Positions 13,495 through 26,479 of a DNA stretch of 64,000 nucleotides are shown here, in pieces. Location: assembly GCF_024679245.1 (NCBI RefSeq), contig NC_090186.1, forward strand, positions 37,460,946 through 37,524,945, in the 5' to 3' direction. The stretch is from Pseudorasbora parva. Lineage: Eukaryota > Chordata > Actinopteri > Cypriniformes > Gobionidae. The notes beneath the pieces are model-generated. The model was not told where the DNA came from. It was given only the letters and a program-made list of their open reading frames with translations, and did no database searches. The translations under genes and the position numbers were made by a program. Within the stretch, counting starts at the first letter, position 1; each line of letters starts with the position of its first letter.

Positions 13495-14699
13495 TTGTGT
13501 ATATATGTAATGCTGTCTTTCCCCAATTTTGCTTTAGAAAAACAACAGTAGCACAGCTACTGAAAATCTTCAGATCACCGATTTTATTTTTTATTTCTAG
13601 ACCCCAAACTCCTCTACATAAGCTTTAGTTTTTTTTTTCGATTAAAACTCAGTTTGTGTAGTAGAAGTAGTCATCTGTGTATTTTCAGTTGCCAGTATAG
13701 AAATGCTAGAATAGTCAGTAATGATATCAAATTCAAGATAATTGGAAAACCTCAGCCATAAAGAGGTGAAAGATTGGGTAGCTGGGGCTTTTAAACAGTC
13801 GGTGACGAGCTGTTGTTTGTTCCGAGGGGTCCTCGGCGGTGCGATCATCCTTGATTTAGCCTTGTGTTCTTGTGAGTTGAAAGCTCTGGAGAGGAGATCA
13901 TAATCATATTCAGTGTCTAATGAGAGCATGAATCACAGCGATTGTGAGTTTATGTGCTGTGAATTCATATTCTCTTCTGAATCTGTTTAATTGAGCAAAT
14001 ATAGAGATATTATCGAAGAGAGCGAAGCAATGCAGAGTGATTATGAAATCCACTTATTAGGAAGAGGTGTGATAAACAGCTCAAATCTAAATTAAAACAC
14101 AGTATGTTTGGACAGTTGTCAGATAACTTTATGCACCCACCAATGTGAGTATTGACCCACTTGCAGTAGCAAGAAGCCTCAAGCCAACAGAAATTTGAAT
14201 TTGTATGACTTATATGGGCTTTATTATTATGCTGTCTGTCTGCTGTGAGTCCCCAGTGTTCCAGGCAGAAAATTAAAGGCGAGAGAAGACAGAAGAGGCC
14301 TCATTTTTACAGACAACCTTGACCCAGATTTGGCTAGAGCAAGACTGAGGGTCTCTATGGATGACTTTCCAGCTTCTGCTTGTCGGTGCACACATTTGCT
14401 TAAAAGCTATCGACTGCCTGTGCGTAACATTCGCTCGGTGTGAACGGTTATAATGTGTAACCTCTAATTGTCACATAAAATCGAAATGTTAATGCGTAGT
14501 GCTGCTTAGAAACTCACAAAGCATTTGTTCAATTGACTGTAGGATGACGCGACTCCCAGCGTGCTTGAAATTAAACCAGCAGTAAAAGTGTCATTATTTG
14601 CTCCTTGGTTCTTGATGCAGCTGTTCCCTTTGTTCACATATCCGCTTTGAAAGACTATTACAGTGGTTTAAAGCTTGATTGCAACTTTTTATCTCTTAA

Positions 14700-15090
14700 C
14701 TCTAAAAGATGAATTGAAAAAAATACTTTTTCTACCGACAATATCCCATAATGATAATGTGAAAGAAGTTTGTTTGAAAGCTTCTTAGAAATTTATTAAA
14801 AATAAAAAATGAAAAATATCACATGTATTTACAGCCTTTGCCATGACACTCAAAATTGAGCTCAGGTGCATCATGTTTCCACTGATCATCCTTGAAAAGT
14901 TTCTACAACTTTGAAGTCCACCTGCGGTAAATTCATTTGATGGACATGATTTGGAAAGGCCCACACCTGTCTATATAAGGTCCCACAGTTAACAGTGCAT
15001 GTCAAGTACAACCCAAGTCATGAAGTTAGTAATTGTCTGTAGACCTCCGAAACAGAATTATTGATGGTCCCAGATTTTTCCTTAAGATTT
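14700..15090 (+). mobile_element. Tc1-like transposon 5' fragment
   Basis: It carries TTGGAAAGGCCCACACCTG, TCTATATAAGGTCCCACAG and the start of a transposase frame (MSVDLRNRIIDG at 15033), all of which I recall from a fish Tc1 family. The similarity ends about 20 residues in, so only the 5' terminal region and the first codons are left. Its left inverted repeat is diverged. Confidence 0.65.
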
Positions 15091-16764
15091 TCATAAATTC
15101 CGCACCTAGACTCCAAGGCTCCATGCAGTTGTATGGCATATGTTGCATTAGATCATCCCTACAGTCTTTGCCTCGACTTGCTACCAAGGACATCCAGCTC
15201 TTTAAGCTCATGGAGTGTGTCAAACGCTCAAGCCATCATCCAGTACCTGCCCTCGTACGGTTTCTCCTGCAGACATGAATTCCAGCAAATTCCACATTCG
15301 CTCTTTGTTAACTATTCAAGAGGGGAAAGTTTCCTCTCATGCATAAACATAAGTCCTTCGTTACGTTTTTTTTTTTTTTTTTACGTTCCCCTTGGTTAAA
15401 GTCAAGCAGCCTGAAGCATTTCTCTATTTTTACTTTTTCTTCCATCTCCACACACACACACACACAGACACACACACACTGCAGTTTGAAAGGGGATGTG
15501 TCTGCTTTCCTGCACATCCTCTTCTTTTATGCTTTTGTCATCAGCCCATCTAGTTGTGTTCATGTGACTGTTGACCCCTGTTGCTGAAGAGTTTCTCAAC
15601 GTCCTCTGCTCAGTGAAATATTTTTCATGGTCATTTTCATTTTTTTCCCACTGCTTATCTCTATTCTGCACTCCATCCTGGTGCCTTTTATGAGAGCTTG
15701 AAAGGCAGATAAAGGATTCCAAAATCAAATTTACAGTGCCACCTGTCTGACATCACTTTAATTCGGTTTAACCTCCTTCGCTTGAAATAAACTGAAGAAT
15801 CCTGCTTTCTGCATGGTCAAGAGAAGAGCGAAAGAGTAGAACAAAAATCATAAATTGTTGATTATTCATTTGAAATTGTGATTATTATATGTGATTATCA
15901 CAATTTACTTTGAATGATGCTTTGAATATCCTAATACCATTGTCTAAAGCAACTGCACGTCATATTTTTATTTTTTTATTTAGATTTTTGCTGAAAACAC
16001 TCTTCCAAAAAACTTGTATTGCCTTTAGCATTAATCCTCAAATGTCAAATATACATTGGTATTGGTTTCTTCTTTAATTTTAAAATAAAAATAGGTACTT
16101 TCACACTGGGTAGATCTAACTAGGCATCAGGGGGGTTCCCCGAGAACTAAATGTTCCCCTAGGGTAATTTTCCTGGTTGCATCACCAGTAGGAACTCTGA
16201 AGTGACTCAAGCCACGCTTATTGTTGTGACTTTTATTTTGACAGCGTAGCGAACATTTATTTATTACTGAGAACGGCAAAGTCTGAGCACGGGGCGCTCA
16301 CATTCTCAGTCTTGATTAGCTTACCCTCCACCGATCTACCAATCACGAAGACAGTAGTGTTTCGGCATCAGGGTTGCCAGCTCTGCTCTAGTTACCACAG
16401 CTGCAGCTACAAACGTTCCTGCTGGATCCTATCTGGCAACCTCGAGTCAGGGGGGAGGGGGAGAGGGGAGACACCTGCAGTACCAGTTTTGGCCACAATC
16501 TTACATACACTTCCTTTAAGTGCATTTACTGTTGGACAGTGGGCCATATCAGGGGGCATCCATACTTTAAAATCAGAGTTATTGAAATGCATCTTCATTA
16601 TAAAAATAAAGCTTTAGTGAAGGATACTTTCTACATCCTTAAAAATAAAAAAATAAACAAGATTTGAAAACATCATTGGGGAATCGATTCTTGGAATCAA
16701 CACGATTAACAGAACCAGGAGTCAGAATCGTTTGCAAAAATGTTGGTATTGAACAACCAAGATA
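15091..16764. other. Intronic stretch with minor simple repeats
   Basis: It contains a poly-T run at 15366-15382 and (CA)n at 15451-15480. The open frames here are short and overlap on both strands. About 16110-16470 looks repeat-like, but its ends were not resolved. Confidence 0.4.
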
Positions 16765-16768
16765 TTAA

Positions 16769-17281
16769 AGGAGTAGTTCACTTCAGAATTAAAATGTCCT
16801 GATAATTTACTCACCCCATGTCATCTAAGATGTCTTTCTTTCTTCAGTCAAAAGAAATGAAGGAAAACATTTTGAGGAAAACATTCCAGGTTTTTTCTCC
16901 ATATAGTGCAGTTTAATGGGGTACAATGGTTTGAAGGTCCAATGTTTCAATGAAGCTTCAAAGAGCTATGCACGATCCCAGATGAGGAATGAGTGTCTTA
17001 TCTAGCGAAACGATCAGTCATTTTCTAAAAATAAAAAAAGACAAACCTTTTTGACCACAAATAGTTTTTACTACTAAATTTGCACTGCAGTGCGCTACGT
17101 ATTTCGTAATCACGTTTGAAAGGTCATGTGTGACCTAGGCACTATATAGAGAAAAATCCTGGAATGTTTTCCAAAACAATATGGAATCTTCTTGACTGAA
17201 GAAATAAAGACATGAACATCTTTGAGGATGTGTGGGTGAGTAAATTTTCAGGGAATTTTAACTCTGAAGTGATCTACTCCT
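16769..17281. mobile_element. TTAA-flanked MITE, 513 bp
   Basis: TTAA lies at 16765-16768 and 17282-17285. The inverted ends are long (about 45 bp) and near identical, starting AGGAGTAGTTCACTTC on the left and AGGAGTAGATCACTTC on the minus strand at the right. The interior is non-coding. Confidence 0.8.
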
Positions 17282-17541
17282 TTAAGCAGGCAGTCTAATC
17301 TAATGAGATTTAGTTGGCGTGTAGTTGCAAAGGTTCTTCTGGTCATCAGAATGTTCAAAAGAGACCATCAAAATAAAGTGTTGCCAACATCGCAATTAAT
17401 ATTACTCCTGCCTCAGAATATTAAGGGCCATTCACACTTACAGTGACTAGATGGCATCATTTTAGTTTTTTTACTCTTTTTTTTACTCATTATAATTTTT
17501 TTTCAGACTTAGGAATTTCTTTTTAGATAACAGTGTTTGTT

Positions 17542-18072
17542 TAGCCTAGAAATCTAGATGCACCCTAGCGGCAGCAAATTTTATTTGCCCTCAAGTGTCG
17601 TCTAGGAACTCTCAATACACGTCTGAGCTGTATTCCTCAGAATCTGGACGGCCCAATCCCATCGTGTAGGCTATAGAGTCGGCGGGCGGGGCCATAATGA
17701 CGACGGCCGAGTTGCGTTTGCGTGCTTCTAGTAAACACAGAAACTGGCGAACGGCAGCGGTCTTTCAAATCAGTTTGACTGTGATTCTGGAAGACTTGGA
17801 GTTAAGCTTTTCTCTGAGAAAAGAACAAAGAACGGCACTGAAGTCATTCTTAAAAAGGGAAGATGTGTTCGGAGTTTAGCCGACCGGATACGGTGAATGT
17901 TTAATCTATCAACAAGCTCTGTTTCACCTTCGTTGCTCTGGTTGTTGTAGCGCTATCCTATCGCGTGCAGAGGGAGTTTGAAAGACAACCGTTTATCCCG
18001 CCCCTCGGATTGAGCCGTCAATGGTGAGTTTCCAGACCAAACATCTTGATGTGGGTCTGGCTTGTCAGGCTA
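17542..18072. mobile_element. TAGCCT-ended element with 9-bp target duplication
   Basis: GTGTTTGTT is repeated exactly at 17533-17541 and 18073-18081. The element starts TAGCCTAG and ends CAGGCTA. It has a GC-rich interior (GGCGGGCGGGGCC near 17680) and no intact frame. The same end and duplication style is seen at 38961-40114. Confidence 0.75.
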
Positions 18073-18081
18073 GTGTTTGTT

Positions 18082-20139
18082 GATAATGTAACAAAATGTA
18101 TGCAAATGAGCTGCGATGGAGCAACTAGCAATAGCAATGAAGTGTTAATTCTTGCCCAGTCAGGCCAGATTTCTGCTTGACTTGACGACATCTACACTGG
18201 TTCCAAAAGGGTTTCTTTACAAAGACAACTTGCAATAGGTGATCAACTAGTCCATTTAATATTTTTGTTTGGTATACTCGGTTTGCATAACAGTCAGGTT
18301 TTTTTTGTTTTTTTTTCTAAATCACCACCATCAATGCAGCACTTGTAAAAATGTACAATTTCAATAGAACGATACAATTTCATGGCAATCACTGTTGGAT
18401 GCACATCACCTGCTGAGAGCATTTTTAGGTTATTATGCAGAAGCCAAAGGTTTATTTCAGAGAGACTATAAAGAGATTAAAGGAGAGAGTCTATTACTCG
18501 TTCTTTATAGGGTGGCACTCTCTTTTAGATGTGTAATTTTTCACCCAGCGAATGATGAAATGCCTTAAATAACATTTTAAAGGCTCTTTGATTTGGACCG
18601 GTAATCAATCACCCAGAACACCCTAGCAACCACATAGCAACGCACTATAAACGACTAAGAACCGCTTTAGCATCATGGCAGGTTTTGCACAAGCACTTTT
18701 TCTTTTGAAATAAACGTGAAGTCTATTTCCCTCTGATGGCGAGGATGTATTTTTACATGCAACAGTGATTCACACCAATGGAACAAGCATTCACGCTTGA
18801 ATGAGAAACACGCAAGAAAGTTATCGTGTTAATCAACACCTAAGTTTCTGTTGAGGTGGGTAAATGTGCCTTTCAAGTAATGTATTCATCTCATAGGCAA
18901 GACAGTATCTGCTTGACGACTGCGCCTCGCTGGGATGTTCGATGTTGGTGGGAAACGTAAGCTTCATAGCGGCGCTTTGAATAGGGCCACATGCTGCGTG
19001 ATTTTCTGCTGTCATTTTCCTCTCCAGATAATTGATGTCCTCTAAATGGTATTTTACAATTGTTCATTTTCTTTTTTTTCAGTTACTCATCTATTACAGG
19101 CATACATAGAGGTTACATAACAAGAGTATTTATGACTGATGGATGCTTTTGAGAGGGATTGAGGCCTTTTATTCTTCCAAAAGAGAGGAAAAAAACAGAA
19201 GGAGAAAACATAAAGTCCGACAATGAGACATTGCTCTCCTCTCTCCCTCCTCCGAGAGCCACAGCTCTGTTTGATCCATTTTTTAGGCCTCTCCTCTCAC
19301 CCCCAACTACAGAGAAAAAAAATCGAACAAGATTACGGAAAATTGTTCTATGGTTTAATTGAGCTTTACATTAAGCAGATGTCATGGAGTAAAGAATGGT
19401 ATAAACGTTTTTTTACTAATCTCCATTTTATTATGACAAACGGCCGAGTCGCCACCGTGCCCCCGGTTGCTTAAACTCTGGGTAATCAATTCAGAAGACT
19501 TGGGCTGTTAGGGATACGTGCCTGATGTGATTAGACTAATTTTAAAGGCATTTTGCTGTTGCTCGGTGCTTGAGCAGTCAAAAACATTACCTGTAAGCCT
19601 TGGCTGTTTTATTGTCTGCAAAGTTAAACATCGCAACCCTGTCAGATCAATATCACTGTTTTGCGGGGTTACGACAGCTTTATAGATGCCTGTAATGTAT
19701 AGCATGCATATGTGGCCTCTGGCCTACATAAATGAAATGTTAGGTTGTGAACAAGAGATGGAGAGAGTGTCATTGTGAGACTCTGGTCTGATGTCAAACA
19801 TAACTTCACAAAGGCTAACTTCTGTAGCAGCCTAAGGATACATGAGCTTTGGTTCATTTGGTGGAGTTCGTATTTCACTCCAGCGCTAGTTAATTATTCA
19901 GGCTAATGGTATTTTCTCAGCGCTCTGGCAGATAATTTGTTATGTATCCCTTACTGCTCATTATTAAGTGTCCTACTGCTGGGATGAAGGCCTACATAGA
20001 GAGACAGCTGGGAAAGAACTACCTTTTAGGACAGTGCCATTTATGGAGAGATGTGTACACTAATCAAGCTAATTTCTAAAACTTACATAACAGTGTTATG
20101 TTACAGATATTATTTCAGTTTATTTATTTACTTATTTAG

Positions 20140-20140
<1 letters not shown>
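18082..20140. other. Intronic stretch, little recognised
   Basis: A short repeat phrase (AACACCCTAGCAACCACATAG) lies near 18618. The remainder looks unique, and the short frames seen here have no domain. Confidence 0.4.
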
Positions 20141-20141
<1 letters not shown>

Positions 20142-20205
<64 letters not shown>

Positions 20206-20470
20206 ACTTGTTTATATTACATTGTGGGGACCAAATGTAATATAAACATCAGATCACCTACATTGTGAGGACCAGCCAGTGGTCCCCACAATGTATATGG
20301 ATTGATAAACATACTAAATTGTGTTTTTGTTTTTTTGTTTTAAAATGTAAAATGCACAATGTTTCCTGTGATGGGTAGGTTTAGGGGATAGAATGTACAG
20401 TTTGTACGGTGTAAAATCCATTACGCCTATGGAAAGTGCCCACAATTTAACAAAAACTTGTGTGTGTGGC
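20142..20470. repeat. (GT)n microsatellite with associated dispersed repeat
   Basis: (GT)n at 20142-20203 is followed by TTACATTGTGGGGACCAAATG and GGTAGGTTTAGGGGATAG, and a second GTGTGTG lies near 20460. The GTGGGGAC motif reappears near 46772. This is a fish repeat that travels with GT microsatellites. Confidence 0.6.
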
Positions 20471-20599
20471 GCCTTTTGAATGAGTCATTGAAAAATTTAC
20501 TCAATTGATTTGTTCAAAGCCACAGATTAATTTAGGAATTAAGCACGTCTTTATTACTAACTTAGTTATATTCTTATTTATTATGCATATGCGATCACT

Positions 20600-20670
20600 A
20601 TTTTAATTCCTTTCTATGTAAAGCACTTTGAATTGCCATTGTGTATGAAATGTGCTATATAAATAAAGTT
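20600..20670 (+). mobile_element. Probable L2-like LINE 3' tail
   Basis: AAAGCACTTTGAATTGCC followed by GTGCTATATAAATAAAG matches the 3' end shape of fish L2-type LINEs. Only the tail remains. Similar tails, inverted, occur at 49245 and 54421. Confidence 0.5.
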
Positions 20671-21183
20671 GCCTTAGTCATAAACATGACGGCCAAATAA
20701 TTAACTTAGAATTTCTTGTTTATTAAACGGTTTCAATAAAACAATTGTATTCTTGTGTATATATGTATGCATAAGTGTGTATGGGTGTGTGGTAAGACCA
20801 CTTCTACAAATTGACATGAAATGCTACCAAAATGTTCCAGCGATATTCATAAAATTATTTACAGTAAGCGCAATCTGAATTTCTGTTAAACTCTGAAGAA
20901 AGTTTGCATACCTTAACAAAAGTGAAACACAGTCATTTGCTTAATTTAATGCAAAATATGATATATCAGAGTCTATAAACCAATGCTCAACATATATTTT
21001 CGGGGATTGTGTGGTCACATGACTTACCTTGTTATAAAAATAAAAAGTCTCACTGTAGAAAATTATATATAAAATTATATAAAAATCTATATTTTTGATG
21101 ACTCTGTTGGCTCATGCTAACTTATTAACTTTATTATATTAACTAAAACTGAATATTAATTCATGATACATTGTGTAATTTAA

Positions 21184-21719
21184 AGGGGTGGTTCCGTGGT
21201 TTTTTTTCTAGGCTTGATTGTGTTTATGGGGCGCATTATAACATAACGTCTTAATCCTTTTTTTTTTTTTTTCACACCGCTGTCTCCACTGTCCTTTGAG
21301 CGGCTCGTTTGCTTCCTGCTTCTATGAAGCCCATCCCTCTGAAAAACGCAATGGTCTTAGATTGGTTAGATGGCCAAATGTAGTTTCATGTATTTTTATT
21401 GGCTGAAGTGCCAAGCACTGGTTGTCCAGAAACGCCACGCCCCTTACCATTGCGGGCAGAAGTCACATCTGGGGCAGTGTTTATGTTAATAGCAAGGGTT
21501 TATGATGTCACCAACCCGGGAAGAAGCTCGTTGTAGTCCAAACCGACCGTTTTTGTAGGCAATAAACTGCTGTAACTTTAAAAGACAATATCTCCGTGAA
21601 CTTTCATTGAACTTGAATGCATTGAACTTTCAGCACTGTAACTTTGCAGATACTGTTTATGCTCAAGCAGAAACATTACACACTGACTAAAGTTGGTGAA
21701 ATCGCATGCGACCACCCCG
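21184..21719. mobile_element. TTAA-flanked MITE, 536 bp
   Basis: TTAA at 21180-21183 and 21720-21723 flanks ends reading AGGGGTGGTTCCG and, on the minus strand, CGGGGTGGTCGC. The right interior (TTATGCTC, AACATTACACACTGACTA) resembles the interior of the 23826-24422 family, so the two families may be related. Confidence 0.7.
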
Positions 21720-22314
21720 TTAAGTGGGACCGTACTGTGCGTTTATGTCAGCCATTTTTGAGAATCCATTTTTCATGTTACTGACCATGAGAAAATGTGA
21801 GGTCCCATGGCCAAACCAGTTGAGAACTACTGGTCTATATTCTGCCAACAAAGGGAATATCATTAGAGGATCTGCTAAATCTGTATTTGGAAATTTCAGT
21901 AACAAGCCTGTATGTTCTTGTATTTTTTTACCTGGCATTCCCTTTCCCTCCATTTTCCTAAATTTGTGTTACATGCTTTAATCATCTGTGTAATGAAAAA
22001 CAAATTAGTTTGGCACAGCTAAGGGCTCTACGCTAACATTTGCTTAGGAGTGCTCTTGCCCTTAGGGGCACAGTCTGTGTTTGTTTGTTTCCTAAGACTG
22101 CAAAACTAATGTGTGACAATATAACACATGCCCAATAAGGCACTGAAAAACTGAAATATGCAAAACTGCAACCATTCTGAAACCGGGTTGGTGTGGGACA
22201 AAGTACATCAGACACTTTCAAGAATAAACGTCTTCAACCTGACAGGTGGCAGACCAGACTGAACATCCGATAAAGAGAACTCTATCGTCATATCTTCATA
22301 CCTCCAGTAGTCTT

Positions 22315-23090
22315 TAAAAGGTGCACTTTGTAACTTTTGATCCTTCTAGTAGTTAAAAATAAAACTGCATGCATTTTTCAGAAGAGCATTTTTTTTTTTT
22401 TTTGGTTGTGCTTCGGCTCTGCGTGATGGATGAATATGACCCTTCACAATAGATAATGTTTTACAATGTACTTTATTATAGCAGTTTATCTGTTCAGTAA
22501 AATACATTACTCACCTGTTGAGTAATAAAAAACCCATCTCTCTGTCACTTTTACAATATTTAAAGGGTTCGTTCACCCAAAAAAAAAAAAAAAAAACCTG
22601 TCTTTAATGTATCACCCTCATGCCGTTCCACACCAGTAAGACCTCCGTTCATCTTCGGAACACAAATGAAGATATTTTTGTTGAAATCCGATGAGTCAGA
22701 ATGGCTTTCATTGACACCAATGTCATTTCCTCTCTCAAGACCCTTAAAAGGCACTAAAGACGTCGTTACAAAGCCCATCTCACTACTTTTGGCTCTACAA
22801 TAATTTTATGAAGCGACGAGAATAGTTTTTGTGCGTTAAACCTTCGATATTTACCATGTTCCATGTCAACCTTTCTCACCCGATGTGACGACAAGCCTAT
22901 GCCACTCCCACATATGCATCAAAGTAGTCGGTGCAACTTTCTCTATTCACAGAAATTATAAGACACGCATGGGAGAGTGACGTATTTAAGCAATTTCCTG
23001 TTCTCTCTGGTTTAAAATATAAACGCTTGTATGTTTACCATAGTGAATCAGGGTAAAATAAAAACACAGTATTAATGATCTGGCTTATTA
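22315..23090. repeat. MITE fragments
   Basis: Half-elements start at about 22318 (AAAAGGTGCACTTTGTAAC) and 22561 (TTAAAGGGTTCGTTCACCC). Matching right ends were not found, so they are truncated or overlapping copies. Confidence 0.45.
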
Positions 23091-23095
23091 TTTAA

Positions 23096-23304
23096 AGGTG
23101 AAATGTGTGAAGTTTTGCGACATTTATTGCTGGGGTTGAGATTTGCAACAGCCCACCGCTCACCCCTCCCTTTCGAGAAGCTACGGTGGCCAACACAGGA
23201 CAAAGATGTCGTCGTCTGAGACAGCAGAGAGTAGTAGCGCTGAGTTGACCAGTTTGTCCATTTTCGGCTACAGTAAACAAACAAAAAAGTTACATCATTT
23301 ACCT
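23096..23304. mobile_element. TTAA-flanked MITE, 209 bp
   Basis: TTAA lies at 23092-23095 and 23305-23308. The left end is AGGTGAAATGTGTGAAG; the right end on the minus strand is AGGTAAATGATGTAAC. Non-coding. Confidence 0.65.
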
Positions 23305-23481
23305 TTAAAAAACATTATATAATTTAACAGATCAGTGGTTCATGAATATAGATGAAAATAATGATCAAACTTTTATTGTTATGCATTTATTTTAACTCTG
23401 ATCTGTTAAGTGTCATTTATGTAATACTTTAATTATAAAATTTGGCTCATAGTTTGAGGTCACTGAGATGATTTTATTTAA

Positions 23482-23792
23482 AGCTGCAGTCTGTAACTTT
23501 TTGCACTCTAGTGGTTAATAAACAGAACTGCATGCATCTTGCGGAAGAACATTGCAGCCAGAGCTACTTCTCTCTGTTTATGTCTGTGGCGGATCACAGA
23601 GGGACTGTGCTCCTCCGCAGCGGTACCTACCAGCCTGGCCTGAAATAGTCCCAATATAAATACTTATTATAAGTGTACCATAATGATTCAGGGTAAGACA
23701 AAAACACGGTTTGGAAAATGGATTCATGTTGAACATTCTCATTATAGAATTTTTTGTAAATCTTGAACACAAAAAAAGTTACGGACAGCAGC
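23482..23792. mobile_element. MITE with GCTGCAGTCTGTAAC ends
   Basis: The left end, AGCTGCAGTCTGTAACTTTT, follows TTAA. The right end on the minus strand, GCTGCTGTCCGTAACTTTT, has lost a clear TTAA. Internal phrases (AACTGCATGCAT) are shared with the fragment at 22318. Confidence 0.6.
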
Positions 23793-23825
23793 ATTACGTT
23801 TTTTTTGTTTTTGTAAACGTGTTAA

Positions 23826-24422
23826 AGGTCCCGTTCTTCGTGATTCCATCTTTCAAACTTTAGTTAGTGTGTAATGTTGCTGTTAGAGCATAAATAATAC
23901 CTGTAAAATTATAAAGCTCAAAGTTCAATGCCAAGCGAGATATTTTATTTAAGAGAAGTTCCCTTTCAAAGCCTACAGCAAACGTCTGGTTTGGACTACA
24001 GCAGGAAGTGCAGGGATAAAATGATGTCACTAGAACCGTTTGTTGACTAACCCTCCGCCCAACACACAAAAAAGGGGGCGTGGTCTTGTTGCTCTCCCAC
24101 GTGGAGAAGAGCGCGCATTCAGCGTTTGCATCTCCTCGTTATGGTAAGAGGCGGGACCTTTCCGGGCAAAGTGCGCTAAGCTGCTGTCCAATCACAACAC
24201 GGGAAGCGCTGGCCCAATCAGAACTCGTTATGTATTTCTGAAGGAGGGACTTCATAGAACAAGGAAATCATCAGGCCGTTTTTAGGACAGAGGAAACAGC
24301 GCTGTACAGATAAGTCAATTCTGTGAAAAATACTGTGTTTTTACACGCGAAACATGAACTCATGTTATACTGCACACTGTAAACATAATCAAAGCTTCGA
24401 AAACACGTGAAGAACGGGACCT
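23826..24422. mobile_element. TTAA-flanked MITE, copy A (597 bp)
   Basis: The flanking TTAA sites are 23822-23825 and 24423-24426. Both ends start AGGTCCCGTTCTTC. The GC-rich interior includes GCTGTCCAATCAC and GGCGGGACC. A second, inverted and similar-length copy lies at 42669-43272. No transposase. Confidence 0.85.
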
Positions 24423-24427
24423 TTAAA

Positions 24428-24800
24428 TAAATCAAAAGTGACAGTGAACACATTAATAATGTTACAAAATATTTATATTTCAAATATGTGCTGTCACAAT
24501 CTTCACAAGAATATGAAGCAGTTTAACAGTTCCAACATTAATAATAATAATAAGAAGAAAGAAGCAACTCAGCATAATGATTTCTGAAGGATCTTTTGAC
24601 ATGAGTACTGATGCTGAAAAATCAGCTGTGCATCACAGGAATAAATTACATTTGAAAATATAATATAATTGTTTTATCATATTTTATAATATTGCTGTTT
24701 TTACTGTAATTTTGATCAAATAAATGCAATCTTGGTGAGCATAAGACGTTAAAAACGTTCTGAACACCAAATGTCTGAACGGTAGAGTATATGCTGTAAT
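24428..24800. repeat. Abundant cyprinid interspersed repeat, copy 2
   Basis: It shows AATCAAAAGTGACAG, the inverted TTTCAGCATC phrase, GATCAAATAAATGCAA and a terminal GAACGGTAGAGTA. The half-left and half-right arms run in opposite senses, as expected for a TIR element. Confidence 0.6.
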
Positions 24801-26470
24801 TTAAGCCCAGATGCTGAAAAACATCTTTAAACGGTTGCAAACATTTGGGCTCGTTCTTTGACTTTGAAAAGCAGCCAATCGCAGTGTAATTTGAGTGATA
24901 GTGATGGTATTATTTGTTAACAAGGCGTGTTTGGGTGTCAGATGTCACTGAATGCATTTTCACATTTGTGCACCGCAATTTCCTTCCACAAATACCTGCA
25001 CTGTGGAGTCCTGGGGTACGTGTAATACGCAGAGGTCTGAAGTGCCAGAGGCAGATCAGCGTTGTGTAAAAAATGATGACATTTGGTAGCAACACCCCAG
25101 AGGTGTTTGCACGCGTTGGCCTGCAAAATGAGGCCTTTGCTTCATTATTTTTTTTTATTAAGAATTCACTGCCACATGCTAGAAAATATCCTCTTGTAGT
25201 CAAAACGATTGTTCATTAATTATACAGATATGCGTAGAATTCTTTGCTATGAAATTGCATCATCCATAGAAAAACATTCACATAAAACCATCGTCCAAAT
25301 TGAACCGTTAAGAGTACTTTAGTACTCAGTTTCTCCTGGCTAGAGCTATTGTGGGTAATTTACTGTTTTAATGATATGAATATCTTACACAGTCTGTTTC
25401 GTAGAATTAGGCTTTAAAAATAAAGTGGAGAGTGTCGTTTTTTTAAAAGCTGTTATTATGTGTCATTACTCAGCAGTAGTTTATCTTCATAATTGGTGTG
25501 GAGACAGAGACCCGTGCAGAGCGGATCTGCTGTCGGGGTAGTAACTGCTGGTCAGGAGACGTGGCGTACTGGTGGCTTCCTTTTCCAAGCCGGAGTTAAG
25601 TTTTCAGCTTTTAGTTGGAACCGTGCCATTGAAAATCAATAAAGACTGCTCTAATCACAGGAGGAGAACACGGCCCGTCTGCAAAATAACACTATGAAAT
25701 CAACTTGGCAACCATGTCAGACGGAGTGTGATTAATTATGTTTCAATAAACTCTAGACTCTAGACATTAATTATCAGTTCATTGGCATAGTAAATAAAAT
25801 ACTGGAAGGTAAAACTAGGGACGAGCAAACAGTAATTGACTTAAATTGTACTCTGTAAAAAAATATTACACACTATCTACTTCAAAAAAATGTTTTATAA
25901 ATTTTTATTTTTATTTTTTTGTGGAATCTACCTGAATAAATTAAGTAAAATTTCCTAAATGATTTAGTCTATAGCCCATGATGAGTTGCATATTATTTGT
26001 GGAATGTGCTTTTTTAATTTAAGTTGATTTAAAAAAGGGTATAAATTAGAGAATGGAAATGATCTGCATGTTCATATTTCACTTTGAGTTATGTTGTACA
26101 ATTAATAGACTGTTTGCTGCTGGCACAAGTAGAATCAAACGTGTTACTGCATTGGCATTAGCAAAACGATTGCTCATTGAACAAAGCAACATGCTATATT
26201 ATATTAAACATGCAGTTATTTAAATCACAACCTAACCATAAGCTCTACTCTTCTACACAATGGAAACAGTCAAAACTTCAACATAACAGAAATTCTTTCA
26301 AATGTCAAACATAACTGAACATTAAACATTAACAGATATTTCCCTTCACTCAAAAACACATTAAACAACACTTCATTTCAATAGTAATCTCCATTTCCAG
26401 CCAAATGCAAAGCATGCTGGGAACTAACAATGGTCTCTACATAATGGTCTCTAAATAAAACTGCATAATT
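24801..26470. other. Intronic stretch without recognised features
   Basis: About 25490-25760 has balanced composition and may be unique. The rest is AT-rich. Frames at 24910-25203 on the minus strand have no recognisable domain. Confidence 0.4.
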
Positions 26471-26479
26471 GAGCTAATT

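Noticed and set aside
23980..24240. GC-rich patch that could pass for a CpG promoter
   Set aside because: It is the interior of the TTAA-flanked MITE and is found again at 42669-43272.
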